64,000 nucleotides of DNA from positions 53,615 through 117,614 of the forward strand of contig JAJDZU010000005.1 in the NCBI GenBank assembly GCA_022824495.1. Direction: 5' to 3'. The position numbers were made by a program, and so were the translations under genes. Shown here piece after piece: positions 26,678 through 36,029 of this stretch. This DNA comes from Chloroflexota bacterium. Its GTDB lineage: Bacteria; Chloroflexota; UBA11872. Below the pieces are notes generated by a model. It ran no database searches. It saw nothing but the letters and a program-made list of their open reading frames with translations, and was not told where the DNA came from. Positions within the stretch are counted from its first letter, which is position 1; each line of letters opens with the position of its first letter.

Positions 26678-27549
26678 TGGCGGCGCTGGCCCGGTATCTA
26701 TTCCCGCTGGCCAAGCCGCGCATCGTACTCCTGCTGGTCTTCGTCGCGGCAGCCGGAGCATGGAAGGCCGCCGGCGGTCAGCCGGATCCCGCGACGATGC
26801 TCGCCGTGATCGTGGCCGTGGCCGTGGCGGCCGCCGGATCGAACCTGATCAACCAGGGACTCGAAGCCGACATCGACGCGCTCATGCGCCGAACGCGCGG
26901 GCGCGCCGTGGCATCGCGCCAAGTGAACGCGCTCGCTGTCATCGCGGCCGGTCTGGTGCTTGTCGCGGCGGCGGTCACGGCACTGGCGGTCGCCACGAAC
27001 CTCCTGGCCGCCCTCCTCACGCTGGCCGCGGCCGTGGTGTATGTGCTCGTATACACGGTGGTGTTGAAGCGCCGGTCCTGGAACAACATCGTGATCGGCG
27101 GCGCGGCCGGCGCCTTTCCGCCACTGATCGGGGCAGCCGCCGTATCCGGCAGCATCGACGCGATGGGCCTGTACATGTTCGCGTTCATCTTCTTTTGGAC
27201 ACCGCCGCACTTTTGGACGCTCTCGCTGTTCCTGCGAAAGGACTACGCCTCAGCCAAGGTTCCCATGCTTGGCGCGGTCGCCAGCCCCCGCGATACGGCA
27301 ACCCAGATCAAGTTGTACATCCTCTTGCTCACGGCGCTGGCATGGCTTCCGCTGGCCGCCGGATACGGGGGGCTGACTTTCGCGTTGGCGGGAACGTTGC
27401 TGACCGCCTACTGGATGCGCGCCTCGTGGTCGCTACACGGCGGCGCGAGCCCCAGTCAGACGCTTGCGGCCTACAAGTTCTCGCTGCTGTACCTGGCGCT
27501 GACGTTTCTGATCCTGGCTATAGAGCCGATGCTTCCCTGGTATGCGTAG
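26677..27549 (+). CDS. ctaB: Protoheme IX farnesyltransferase CtaB (heme O synthase)
   Basis: This 290-residue UbiA-family prenyltransferase attaches farnesyl to heme B, giving heme O for CtaA. KPRIVLLLVF opens the first helix, and the first aspartate-rich site appears as NQGLEADIDALMRRTRGRAV. The usual NxxxDxxxD reads NxxxxEADID here, so the first Asp position is Glu. The second site is in SLFLRKDYASAKVPML. The coupled start with ctaA implies stoichiometric production. Terminal oxidase genes themselves are not in the window. Confidence 0.93.
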   Translation: MAALARYLFPLAKPRIVLLLVFVAAAGAWKAAGGQPDPATMLAVIVAVAVAAAGSNLINQGLEADIDALMRRTRGRAVASRQVNALAVIAAGLVLVAAAVTALAVATNLLAALLTLAAAVVYVLVYTVVLKRRSWNNIVIGGAAGAFPPLIGAAAVSGSIDAMGLYMFAFIFFWTPPHFWTLSLFLRKDYASAKVPMLGAVASPRDTATQIKLYILLLTALAWLPLAAGYGGLTFALAGTLLTAYWMRASWSLHGGASPSQTLAAYKFSLLYLALTFLILAIEPMLPWYA

Positions 27550-27587
27550 GAGTCGAGTCGCTCAGGGCCCGGCGAAGTTCCAACGGT

Positions 27588-28691
27588 CTAGCGCGCAACC
27601 GGCAGGCGCCTGATGACTCCGACGACCGGAACGGCGCTGGCGACGACGGCGGCGGCCACGACGAAGGGGATCCCCATGGAGTCCTCAGACAGCCCGGCCA
27701 GGCGCCCGCTGCCGGCCGACCCGATGGCGACGCCCAGCGAATACACGGCATAGAAGATTCCGAAGGCCATGCCACGGCGCCCGGGCCCCGCGGCTTCGGT
27801 AACCAACGCGGTGGCCGCGGGGAACACCAGCCCGTAGCCGAGGCCGAACACAGCCATCCCGGCCGCAATCGCACCATAGCTTTCGGAAACGCCAAGCACG
27901 GCCAGACCCGCGGCGACACCGACCAATCCAACGAGCAGCGGAACGAAGCGACCTAACCGGTCGCTGGCGCCACCAATTGGACCGGCCATGACGAGTATGG
28001 CCACAAGAGCAAAGATGGCGAAGCTGTAGCCGGAGCGAGCGGCGGATTCTCCCTGGTTTTCCAGAACGAGCGGCAGGTGCGCCACGAGCACTCCGACACC
28101 AATGGTGATGGCGAAGAGGGTGATATTGGCCGAAAGCATGAGACGCCCGATAGGCGTCGCCTCGTCGCCCGCCGCGCTCTGCGCAACCTGCCGCGCAGCC
28201 CTGTACGGCAGCCCGCGCGTGACGGCCGCAAATGCAACCAAGGTGATCGCAAGCACCGCAGCGTCGAGGAAGAAGACCGAATTCGCACCCCAGGCATCCC
28301 GAAGCAGGCCAGCGGCGGGCGGGCCGATCATGGCCGGAATGGCGATCATGGCGCCGGCGAGGCCCATGGCACGACCCCGCTGATCCGAGACCACCCAATC
28401 GCCGATGATGGAGAACGCGCCGGGCGTCAGCGCGGCCGCCCCGATGCCATGTATGGCGCGCGCGATCAGGAGTTGCTCCGGCGATCGCACGAATGCGTAG
28501 CTGACGACCGCGAGGGCCGTGATCGCCAGGCCGAGGATGATAGGGCCGCGACGACCCCATCGGTCCAGGACAAACCCGGCGCCCAGGTTGCCGAACAGGT
28601 TCGTGATGGAGTAGGCCGCCACGACGATGCCAACCAGCGCCGCCGACGCCCCGAGGTTGCGGGCATGGGGCGCCATAGTTGGGAACTGCAC
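27588..28691 (-). CDS. MFS transporter, N-terminus uncertain
   Basis: The canonical frame (367 residues from GTG 28691) codes an MFS protein with the loop 2-3 motif GFVLDRWGRRGPIILG and a second-half motif GGASDRLGRF. The first membrane helix (LVVFAAFFDLFVQFPTMAP) begins upstream of the GTG, so about 39 residues seem missing. The open frame extends to at least 28808, but no ATG, GTG or TTG occurs there; ATT at 28808 would restore the helix. Either a rare start codon is used or the start is damaged. It is convergent with ctaB. Confidence 0.78.
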   Translation of the reverse strand: MQFPTMAPHARNLGASAALVGIVVAAYSITNLFGNLGAGFVLDRWGRRGPIILGLAITALAVVSYAFVRSPEQLLIARAIHGIGAAALTPGAFSIIGDWVVSDQRGRAMGLAGAMIAIPAMIGPPAAGLLRDAWGANSVFFLDAAVLAITLVAFAAVTRGLPYRAARQVAQSAAGDEATPIGRLMLSANITLFAITIGVGVLVAHLPLVLENQGESAARSGYSFAIFALVAILVMAGPIGGASDRLGRFVPLLVGLVGVAAGLAVLGVSESYGAIAAGMAVFGLGYGLVFPAATALVTEAAGPGRRGMAFGIFYAVYSLGVAIGSAGSGRLAGLSEDSMGIPFVVAAAVVASAVPVVGVIRRLPVAR

Positions 28692-28911
28692 GAAGAGATC
28701 GAAGAAGGCCGCGAATACGACAAGCCGCGCAGCCCAGATTGAGTGACGCGTTACGCCGTTCGAGGTAGTCGCTCCCGTGGCCGCGGAAAGTCCAGATGCT
28801 ATGACAATAGACCGTCGGCCAGCATCTCCAGGCCGCCACCGTGCTGGCGAACGTCGCCGCTCAGCCCACGCTCAGTACCCTGAATCCAGCCCCCCAATGA
28901 GGTTTGGTCTA

Positions 28912-29370
28912 ATGGCTGACTGGGTCCCTTCGCACGAGCCGTCCGGCTACCAGTGCCCGTTTTGCGCCATCGCGGGCGGGGCGGAATCGGAGTTCACCGC
29001 GTGGCGCGAGGAGCAGGTGTTCGTGCAGATCGCGAAGCACTGGGATCCGGGCGGGCCGGGGCGGGCGCTTGTGATTCCGACGATGCACTACGAGAACATC
29101 TACACGCTGCCGGACGACTTGGCCGGCAAGATTGCTCGAATGGTGCGCCTTGTCGCCACGGCCATCCGGCGCGGCTATCCCTGCGACGGGATCGCCGTCC
29201 GACAAAACAACGAACCCGCCGGCGGCCAGGACGTGTGGCACCTGCACACGCATGTGGTTCCGAGGCATAACGACAGGCCGAATCCGGAATACCGGCATGA
29301 ACTGGCGGATGACGCCGAGCGCGCGCGTTACGCGGTTCTCCTGCGACGGAGCCTGGAAGCGCTGGTGTAG
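28912..29370 (+). CDS. HIT-family protein (paralog B)
   Basis: This 152-residue histidine-triad protein shares CPFC near the N-terminus, ENIYTLPDDLAGKIARMV, RQNNEPAGGQD and the triad HLHTHVVPRH with paralog A at 24976. The ATG at 28912 is preceded by GAGG at 8 nt; an in-frame ATG at 28897 is possible. Substrate specificity is unknown. The duplicated pair brackets the heme A genes and an MFS gene. Confidence 0.88.
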   Translation: MADWVPSHEPSGYQCPFCAIAGGAESEFTAWREEQVFVQIAKHWDPGGPGRALVIPTMHYENIYTLPDDLAGKIARMVRLVATAIRRGYPCDGIAVRQNNEPAGGQDVWHLHTHVVPRHNDRPNPEYRHELADDAERARYAVLLRRSLEALV

Positions 29371-29425
29371 ACGCCCCGCCCGTCACGCGGAGGGCACCTC
29401 AGGAGGCTAAAGGTCGCTCTGCCGC

Positions 29426-30238
29426 CTAGAGGATTTGATCCAGGAACATCTTGGTTCGGTCTTCCTGGGGGTCGTTGAAGATCTGGTCGGGCGGGCCCAA
29501 CTCCACAAGGGCGCCCTCGTCAAAGAACGCCATGCGGTCAGCGACCTCGCGGGCGAAGCCCATTTCGTGGGTCACGCAGAGCATGGTCATGCCGGTGGCG
29601 GCCAACTCGCGCATGGCGTCCAGCACTTCCTTGATCATCTCGGGGTCGAGGGCGGAGGTGGGCTCGTCAAAGAGCATGATCTGCGGCTGCATGGCCAGCG
29701 CGCGGGCGATGGCGACGCGCTGCTGCTGGCCACCCGAGAGCTCGGCTGGATACTTCTGCGCCTGTTCGGGAATGCCAACCCGTTCCAGGAGTTGCATCGC
29801 CAATGCCTCGGCCTCGCCGCGGGGCATGTGCCGCACGCGCTGGGGCGCCAGCGTGATGTTGCCGAGCACGGTTATGTGAGGAAACAGGTTGAACTGCTGG
29901 AAGACCATGCCGACTTCACGGCGGATGGCGTCCAGGTTGCGCACGTCGTTGGTCATCTCGATGCCGTCGATGACGATGCTGCCCTGCTGGTGCTCCTCCA
30001 GGCGGTTGATCATGCGGATGAAGGTGGACTTGCCGGAGCCGGACGGGCCGAAGATCACGACCACTTCGCCGCGCTTGACGCGCATGCTGACGTCGCGGAC
30101 GGCACAGAAGTCGCCGAACCACTTGTGGACGTTTTCGCAGACGACGATGTCATCGCGCTCTTCGAGCGGACGAGCCAGGATTTCCGCCTTCTCCGCGGGG
30201 ATATCGACGGCTGATTGGAATCCTTTGGTTTCCGCCAT
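29426..30238 (-). CDS. aapP: Amino-acid ABC transporter ATP-binding protein (AapP/GlnQ type)
   Basis: This 270-residue ATPase of a polar amino-acid importer has Walker [11 protein letters not shown]-loop FQQFNLFPH, signature [15 protein letters not shown], Walker [15 protein letters not shown] and the H-loop VTHEM, all intact. It has a 30-residue N-terminal extension before the usual start of the fold, as in Aap-type proteins. GGAGGAG precedes the ATG. It is the last gene of the J-Q-M-P order. Confidence 0.94.
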   Translation of the reverse strand: MAETKGFQSAVDIPAEKAEILARPLEERDDIVVCENVHKWFGDFCAVRDVSMRVKRGEVVVIFGPSGSGKSTFIRMINRLEEHQQGSIVIDGIEMTNDVRNLDAIRREVGMVFQQFNLFPHITVLGNITLAPQRVRHMPRGEAEALAMQLLERVGIPEQAQKYPAELSGGQQQRVAIARALAMQPQIMLFDEPTSALDPEMIKEVLDAMRELAATGMTMLCVTHEMGFAREVADRMAFFDEGALVELGPPDQIFNDPQEDRTKMFLDQIL

Positions 30239-30262
30239 GGCTGAACTCCTCCGCGGCTCGGG

Positions 30263-31735
30263 TTAGCGCCGACCGACGCCGAGGTTGCCCTCGATGCGCC
30301 GGCTGATGAACGACATGCTGAAACAGAAGACCCAGAAAACCAGGGCGATAAACAGGTAGACCTCGCGGCCGTTGTCGATGAACTCCTGGTTGCCCTGAAC
30401 GCTGACGCGGCCCATCTCCACCAGATCCAGCATTCCGATGAAGTAGACGAGGCTGGTGTCCTTGAAGAGGCTGATGAACTGGCCCACGATGGCGGGAATG
30501 ATGTTGCGCAAGCCCTGAGGAAGGTTGATCAAAAGGGTGGTTTGCCAGCCGCGCAGCCCGAGTGCGCTCGCTGCCTCGGCCTGACCCGGATGCACGGCGG
30601 CCATACCGCCGCGCACGTTCTCGGCCATGTATGCCGATGAGAAGAGGGTAATTGTGATCCCCGCCAGGTAGACGCGGTCGACGTTCAGATCTTCCGGGAG
30701 AGTAAGCGGGAGGATGTGGCGGGACATGAATAGCAACGTAATGAGGGGCACACCGCGGATGACCTCGATAAAGATCACGCAGGCCACCTTGACCACCGGC
30801 AGACTGCTGCGCCGTCCCAGGGCCAATCCGATGCCAATGGGAAGAGAACAGACGATGCCAAAAAAGGCCAGCAACAGATTGATCAGGAGGCCGCCGACGT
30901 CCTGCGGGGCGACCGGATCGAGCCCGGGCACGCCGTCGATCCCAAGGATCAGGATCATGGTGACGACCAGGGCCACGACGACCGCCGTGAGCATGCGCCT
31001 TGGCGTGGAGAATATGGCGGCACGATCGAGCGCGGGCGCCAGCGCCCGCGCGGGGCGACGCAACGCAGTCGCCAATGGGATTGCGACACGATCGAGCATG
31101 CGGGACAGCGCAGCCACGGCGCGGCACCATGCGGTCGCCAACCGGAATGCGACACCATAGAGCGAGGGGAGCAGCGCACGCACGACGCTGCACCATGCGG
31201 TCGCCAACCGGACGGCGGCACGATCGAGCATGGAGGACAGTGCGCCACCGGCGATCGCCTCCAGCAGCCCTGGGCCGCTTTCCCCGGCGCGAGGCGTCAG
31301 CATGTAACCGAGGCCGATGGCCGGCAGGTTTAGCAGCAGGAGCGCGCGGTGGACCGGGGCCATTTCATGCGGAAACACGCCCACGAACAGCATGATCGCG
31401 CCGAAGCCATAGGAAAAGCGGCGCGCGGTGTCTGGCCACGCCCGCCAGGTCATGCCGAGCAGGACGCTGATCAGCAGCAGACAGATCGTCAGCCGCCAAT
31501 ACGCCTCGTATGGGTAGAGGCCCACGATGTACAGCGGTACACGGCTGACAATGACGGTCCAGTCGGCCTGGACGACCACCCACGCGCCCAGGTTGACGAC
31601 GATCCAGGCCAGCAGGATCGCCATGACAACCGTGACCACACTGTTCGATGGGGAGCTGAAGAGGTTCTTGCGCAGCCATCCCACAGGTCCGATCGTGGTG
31701 GCGGGCGGCAGCGGCGCGGCAACGCGAGCGGTCAT
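30263..31735 (-). CDS. aapM: Amino-acid ABC transporter permease (AapM type) with internal repeat insert
   Basis: This 490-residue permease has N-terminal membrane helices (residues about 35-150), then an unusual amphipathic repeat (about 164-239), then the HisM-like permease core with the EAA loop EAASALGLRGWQTTLLINLP. AapM proteins are typically near 380-400 residues, so the insert explains most of the extra length. The stop is 24 nt before the ATPase gene. It pairs with the AapQ-type permease upstream. The frame is intact and the core motifs are conserved, so function is likely kept. Confidence 0.88.
   Translation of the reverse strand: MTARVAAPLPPATTIGPVGWLRKNLFSSPSNSVVTVVMAILLAWIVVNLGAWVVVQADWTVIVSRVPLYIVGLYPYEAYWRLTICLLLISVLLGMTWRAWPDTARRFSYGFGAIMLFVGVFPHEMAPVHRALLLLNLPAIGLGYMLTPRAGESGPGLLEAIAGGALSSMLDRAAVRLATAWCSVVRALLPSLYGVAFRLATAWCRAVAALSRMLDRVAIPLATALRRPARALAPALDRAAIFSTPRRMLTAVVVALVVTMILILGIDGVPGLDPVAPQDVGGLLINLLLAFFGIVCSLPIGIGLALGRRSSLPVVKVACVIFIEVIRGVPLITLLFMSRHILPLTLPEDLNVDRVYLAGITITLFSSAYMAENVRGGMAAVHPGQAEAASALGLRGWQTTLLINLPQGLRNIIPAIVGQFISLFKDTSLVYFIGMLDLVEMGRVSVQGNQEFIDNGREVYLFIALVFWVFCFSMSFISRRIEGNLGVGRR
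31021..31245 (-). repeat. 66-bp tandem repeat (about 3.4 copies) coding 22-residue units
   Basis: GCGGTCGCCA-like cores start at 31065, 31131 and 31197, exactly 66 bp apart. In protein, units begin MLDRAAVRLATAW, SLYGVAFRLATAW and MLDRVAIPLATAL, and the array ends ALDRAAIF. Each unit predicts one amphipathic helix with Arg at regular places. The repeat is in frame within the AapM-type permease. A 9-bp GC-rich inverted repeat lies at 31029-31050. Confidence 0.85.
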
Positions 31736-31745
31736 GCGATATCCC

Positions 31746-32930
31746 TCACGCGCCCTTGAACCGGATCATCCGGTTGTAGAGGTTGCCGATCAGCGAATAC
31801 AGCAGGCTCATGGACAGGTAGCTGACCATGACGATCATGAAGAGGGAAATGGCCGGCGCGATCTGCGTCATCGTGTTGGCCACGCTGACCAGGTCCGGAT
31901 AACCGATGGCGGCGGCCAGGCTGGAGTTCTTGGTGAGATTGAGGAACTGGCTGATCAGAGGCGGAATGATGACGCGCAGGGCTTGCGGAAAGGTCACGTG
32001 CCGCAGCGTGAGCATCCCCGAGAGTCCCACCGAACGGGCCGCCTCGGTCTGGCCCTTGCCGACGGACTGGATGCCGGCGCGCACGATTTCTGCAATGAAG
32101 GCCGAGGTGTAGACCACCAGACCCACCAGCAGCGCCATGAAGCTGCCACTGAGTTGCGCGCCCCCTTGCAGCCGCCCGAAGCGCCCCTCAATCTGCGGGA
32201 TGTCGATCGCCAGGGGCCCCAGGATCAGAAGTGCCACGAGGCTCAGTCCCACGGCGATGACCGTAGCCGCGAGCAGCGGATAGCTCGGTTGACCAGTCTC
32301 GATTTCGCGCCGGCTCAGGCGCCTGAAGGCGTAGACCGCCAGCGCCGCGCCAATGGCCGTGATCAGGGCCCACGGCCAGAAACCGTTCTGGGCCTCAAAC
32401 CAGGGCAGGTATATGCCGCTGTTGTTGATGTAAACCGTGTCGGCGACCACGTAGCCCTCCGCCACCTTGGGCAGCGTAAGCACGATGGTGAGCCAGAAGA
32501 GCAGCTGCACGATCAGCGGAATGTTGCGAAAGACCTCGATGTAGAAGAGCGCAATACGGCTCAGCAGCCAGTTGGGCGACAGACGGGCTACGCCTACGAG
32601 AATTCCGATGGCTGTTGCCAGAATGACGCCAAGCACCGAGGCCCTGATGGTGTTGATTCCGGCCACGATCAGTCCGTACAAATATGAATCGGATGGGTCG
32701 TAGGGAATCACGGCTTCGCCGATAGGAATCTGGGCGGCTCGGCCGAGGAAGCTGAAGCCGAAGGGAATGTCGCGCGCCTCGATCTCGCGAGCGACGTTGA
32801 GCAGAAACAGGGCAATCGTGGAGAGCACCACGACCGCGGAAACAACCTGCACGGCCCAGCGCAACGCGACCACGTTGCGCCAAATGGGAACACCTTGGAC
32901 GTAGAGCAGTCGCGTCACGTCTGTGTGCAA
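31746..32930 (-). CDS. aapQ: Amino-acid ABC transporter permease (AapQ type)
   Basis: This 394-residue permease has an N-terminal helix, a large periplasmic loop and the HisM/GlnP core. The EAA loop reads EAARSVGLSGMLTLRHVTFP. The order FGFSFLGRAAQIPIGEAVIPY and NWLLSRIALFYIEVFRNIPL matches AapQ-type proteins of general L-amino-acid importers. The start is TTG 32930. It is separated from the binding-protein gene by a 115-nt gap with strong hairpins and lies 10 nt before aapM. Confidence 0.9.
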   Translation of the reverse strand: MHTDVTRLLYVQGVPIWRNVVALRWAVQVVSAVVVLSTIALFLLNVAREIEARDIPFGFSFLGRAAQIPIGEAVIPYDPSDSYLYGLIVAGINTIRASVLGVILATAIGILVGVARLSPNWLLSRIALFYIEVFRNIPLIVQLLFWLTIVLTLPKVAEGYVVADTVYINNSGIYLPWFEAQNGFWPWALITAIGAALAVYAFRRLSRREIETGQPSYPLLAATVIAVGLSLVALLILGPLAIDIPQIEGRFGRLQGGAQLSGSFMALLVGLVVYTSAFIAEIVRAGIQSVGKGQTEAARSVGLSGMLTLRHVTFPQALRVIIPPLISQFLNLTKNSSLAAAIGYPDLVSVANTMTQIAPAISLFMIVMVSYLSMSLLYSLIGNLYNRMIRFKGA

Positions 32931-32981
32931 TCACTCTCGGCGGCGTTAGTCCGCGCCAGCCTACAAGAAACGCCCATTAAC

Positions 32982-33036
32982 GTTTCGGGGGGACGCTTTC
33001 GCGTCCCCCCGAAACCGCGGCGAGCAAGCTCGCCGG
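32982..33036 (-). terminator. Two strong hairpins between aapJ and aapQ (attenuator or mRNA stabiliser)
   Basis: A perfect 15-bp stem (32982-32996 with 33001-33015) has a TTTC loop and a GC-TTTC-GC closing pattern. A second 8-bp stem (33018-33025 with 33028-33035, loop AA) lies between it and the aapJ stop. No T-run follows on the minus strand, so full termination is doubtful. Such structures commonly keep the binding-protein message more abundant than the permease message. Confidence 0.6.
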
Positions 33037-33045
33037 TTGCCGCGA

Positions 33046-34134
33046 TTAGCGCAGCGGCGGTGCGTAGATCTGACCGCCCTTGGGGCAGTCCGTGCACGGG
33101 GCGTTGGCCCAGAGCGCGTTACGGCCGCCCTCGCGCGGGAGGTCGATGCCACCCGGCCCGAGGTTGCGGTCGTAGATCTCGCCGTAGTTGCCAACGGCGC
33201 CGAGAACGTCCTGCATGAAGGTCTCACTCAGTCCCAGGGTCTCCTGGCCGAAGCTGCCTTCCGTACCGAGCAGTCGCTTGGCCTTGACATTGTCGCCGCC
33301 AGCCATCTGCGCGTAGTTCGCGCTGGTAATCCCGTACGCCTCGGCGTAGATCAGACCGGAAACAACCGTCTTGACGATGTCGAACCACTGCTCGTCACCG
33401 TGCGGAACCACCGGACCCAGCGGTTCCTCGGAGATGGTCTCCGGAAGGATCACGTGGTCCTGCGGGTTCGGCAGGGCGCTGCGGAGCGCAGCCAACTGCG
33501 AGCGGTCGTTCGTGAAGACGTCGCACTGGCCTTCCTGGTAGGCCTCAAGCACCACGTCCGTGTCCTCGAACACCTGCGGGTTGTACTCCAGGTTGTTCTG
33601 ACGGAAGAAGTCGGCCATGTTCAACTCGGTGGTCGTACCACTGGTCACGCAGACTGCGGCGCCGCCCAACTCGAGGGCCGAAGAGACTCCCAGGTTCCTC
33701 GGAACCATGAAGCCCTGACCGTCATAGAAGGTCGTGTGGACGTAGTTGCCCCACTGTGCGTCGCGGGAGGTCGTCCATGTGACGGTGCGAACCAGGAGGT
33801 CCACTTCACCGGACTGGATGGTCGGGCCACGCTCGGCCGCGGTGATGTAGTTGATCTGGATCGCTTCGGGGTCGCCCAGCACGGCCGTGGCGACGGCGCG
33901 GCAGAGGTCGATGTCGAAGCCGACGTTGCGGCCGGCGGCGTCCAGCGAACCATAGCCCGGCACATCGTTACGGCTGGCACAAATGAGGGTCCCGCGCTCC
34001 TTGACGGCGGCGAGACGGTTGACGACGGTCGTCGCCTCTTGCTCTTCTTCTCCGCAGGCCGCAATTGCGGCTATCGCTAGCGCAAGGGCCACAACAATCA
34101 GCCCTGGCCTCAGATACTTTCGGAGCCGCCCCAT
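33046..34134 (-). CDS. aapJ: Amino-acid ABC transporter substrate-binding lipoprotein (AapJ type)
   Basis: This is a 362-residue lipoprotein. The signal helix ends in the lipobox IAAC with Cys27, followed by GEEEQEATTV. The bilobal family 3 fold starts VKERGTLICASRNDVPGYGS and includes GFDIDLCRAVATAVLGD, typical of AapJ. It captures polar L-amino acids for the AapQMP complex. GGAGGA precedes the ATG. The lipid anchor instead of a free periplasmic form fits a cell without a classical outer membrane. Confidence 0.92.
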   Translation of the reverse strand: MGRLRKYLRPGLIVVALALAIAAIAACGEEEQEATTVVNRLAAVKERGTLICASRNDVPGYGSLDAAGRNVGFDIDLCRAVATAVLGDPEAIQINYITAAERGPTIQSGEVDLLVRTVTWTTSRDAQWGNYVHTTFYDGQGFMVPRNLGVSSALELGGAAVCVTSGTTTELNMADFFRQNNLEYNPQVFEDTDVVLEAYQEGQCDVFTNDRSQLAALRSALPNPQDHVILPETISEEPLGPVVPHGDEQWFDIVKTVVSGLIYAEAYGITSANYAQMAGGDNVKAKRLLGTEGSFGQETLGLSETFMQDVLGAVGNYGEIYDRNLGPGGIDLPREGGRNALWANAPCTDCPKGGQIYAPPLR

Positions 34135-34282
34135 ATGTTCCTCCTACACAGCCGTGCTACTGCCATCGGCACACAGTTTGTGAGTGTGCCCGAAGCCGGT
34201 GCCTGGGGCAATTATTTCTGAGCCAGTCAGCTTTGGCGCCCTTGGACGTCGCGCCGCCACGCCCCGGCGAGCGACGCGCGAC

Positions 34283-34987
34283 TTAGTCGTTGACCACGCC
34301 GGCCAGCGCGCCCTTCTCGACCATGCTGTCCCAGTGCCCGCGGAACGTGGCGTTCCATTCCGAGGTGCCCGCGTGCAGCATCATCTCCTCGAAGTGGTGC
34401 GGGAACACCACGACGCCGTCGCAACCGGCCCGCAGCGCCACGTCGGCGGCGATCCAGTTGCGGATGATGCCGCCCAGCACGTACGGCTGATTGGCGCGCC
34501 CGCGTACGACCTGCACGATGTCGCTGACTATGGCGCCGGCGTCGGCGCCCGAATCGATCAACGGGCCGACGAACGGCGCGATGTACGTCGCCCCGACCTG
34601 CACCGCCGCCACGGCCTGGCTGGCCGAGAACAGGGTGGTGACCATTGACTCCCGACCCTCGGCCTTCATGCGGGCGATGGCGCGAAAGCCCTTGGTGGCG
34701 CTGGGGATCTTCATCACGACCCGCGGTGAGAGTGCCTGGAATGGCGCCGACGCGGCCACGATGTCCTCGGTGGTGTCGCCGTCCACCTCAACGACCACCG
34801 GGCCGTCGTTGTCGAGTTCGAGGTAGCGTTCGATCACGCCCAGCATCGGACCGTAGGTATCGACCAGACCGTCCAGCACCAGGGTGTTGGTGACGATGCC
34901 CACCGGGTTGAATTCGAGATAGTCCTTGATGACCTCCGGATCGCCCTGAAACCAGATGCCCGCCTGTCCCGGATAGCCCTGTACCAT
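34283..34987 (-). CDS. Transaldolase/fructose-6-phosphate aldolase-like protein
   Basis: This 234-residue short transaldolase (TalC/MipB-like) TIM barrel has the Schiff-base lysine in VVMKIPSATKGF and conserved strands TNTLVLDG, MVTTLFSASQAVAA and ATYIAPFVGPL. It transfers or cleaves dihydroxyacetone units of ketose phosphates. ATG 34987 is chosen because GGGGGAGG sits 8 nt upstream; the longer GTG start at 35014 has none. It fits the sugar-catabolism genes that follow. Confidence 0.85.
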   Translation of the reverse strand: MVQGYPGQAGIWFQGDPEVIKDYLEFNPVGIVTNTLVLDGLVDTYGPMLGVIERYLELDNDGPVVVEVDGDTTEDIVAASAPFQALSPRVVMKIPSATKGFRAIARMKAEGRESMVTTLFSASQAVAAVQVGATYIAPFVGPLIDSGADAGAIVSDIVQVVRGRANQPYVLGGIIRNWIAADVALRAGCDGVVVFPHHFEEMMLHAGTSEWNATFRGHWDSMVEKGALAGVVND

Positions 34988-35103
34988 CGGATTTACCTCC
35001 CCCGCGTCAGCCACCCCGCATCCTACGCCTACCGCACAGGAGCGCGCCTTGGGTCCCTGCGAAACTCACGGTCCCGCGGGCGACAAGCCATGCCTCGGTG
35101 AGG

Positions 35104-35886
35104 CTAGCCCCTGGCGGCCACGTCGTCGGGGTGCCCGCTGAAGTCCGGGCCGGTGTAGCCCTCCAGTTCCTCACGCGGCAGGTAGTTGCCGTATCCGTGG
35201 TAGACCCCGCGGGGCTGCGCGCACCAGTGCACGGCGTTGGCGATGACGTGCTGGACTTCGGCCTGGTGGTAAATGGGCAGCGTTTCGTGCCCCGGCCGGA
35301 AGTAGAAGATCTTGCCGTTGCCACGCCGGAAGGTGCAGCCGCTGCGGAAGACCTCGCCGCCCTGGAACCAGCTGATGAACACCAGTTCGTCCGGCGGCGG
35401 AATGTCGAAGTGCTCCCCGTACATCTCGCACTGCGGAATCTCGAAGTACTCGCCCAGGCCAGCGGCGATGGGGTGCGACGGGTCCACCACCCAGATGCGC
35501 TCACGCTCGTCGGCTTCGCGCCACTTCAGCCAGCAACTAGTACCCATGAGGGACGAGAAGATCTTTGAGAGATGGCCGGAGTGCAACACCACCAGGCCCA
35601 TGCCTTCCCAGACGCGTTTGCGGACGCGCTCGACGATGGCGTCGTCCACCTCGCCGTGGGCCGTGTGCCCCCACCAGGTCAGCACGTCGGTAGCCGCCAG
35701 CACCTCGTCCGTGAGCCCGTGCTCCGGCTCATCCAGCGTGGCGGTGCGGACCTCAACGTCGTCGTGCGTCGCCAGGGCGCCCGCGATAGCGCCGTGGATA
35801 CCGTCGGGATAGATCGCGGCGATTTCAGGGTTGCGTTTCTCGTGTCGGAATTCGTTCCAGACCGTGACGCGGATCGGGTCCGCCAT
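35104..35886 (-). CDS. ThuA-like family protein
   Basis: This 260-residue glutamine-amidotransferase-like fold is of the ThuA (trehalose utilisation) family. Motifs include WNEFRHEK near the start, [30 protein letters not shown] and [13 protein letters not shown]. ThuA proteins accompany Gfo/Idh oxidoreductases in sugar catabolism involving 3-keto-glycosides, and a Gfo/Idh gene lies nearby (38075). ATG 35886 has AAGGAG 6 nt upstream. Confidence 0.85.
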   Translation of the reverse strand: MADPIRVTVWNEFRHEKRNPEIAAIYPDGIHGAIAGALATHDDVEVRTATLDEPEHGLTDEVLAATDVLTWWGHTAHGEVDDAIVERVRKRVWEGMGLVVLHSGHLSKIFSSLMGTSCWLKWREADERERIWVVDPSHPIAAGLGEYFEIPQCEMYGEHFDIPPPDELVFISWFQGGEVFRSGCTFRRGNGKIFYFRPGHETLPIYHQAEVQHVIANAVHWCAQPRGVYHGYGNYLPREELEGYTGPDFSGHPDDVAARG

Positions 35887-36029
35887 GGGGCGCTCCTTGG
35901 GAGATCGGATGGCCACCGTGCCACTGGCATCCTACGCGCCCAACTCCGATTGCGCGTGGAACTTCGTTCGTGCGTTAGGACCTCCGAAGTCGCACAATCG
36001 GGGCCGCACGCGCTTGGGACTTTCCGCGC

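Noticed and set aside
29435..30214. Plus-strand frame opposite the aapP ATPase gene
   Set aside because: The ATPase has every ABC motif; the antisense product is composition-driven.
33037..34080. Plus-strand frame opposite aapJ
   Set aside because: No domain, no Shine-Dalgarno, and it crosses the aapJ-aapQ hairpins.
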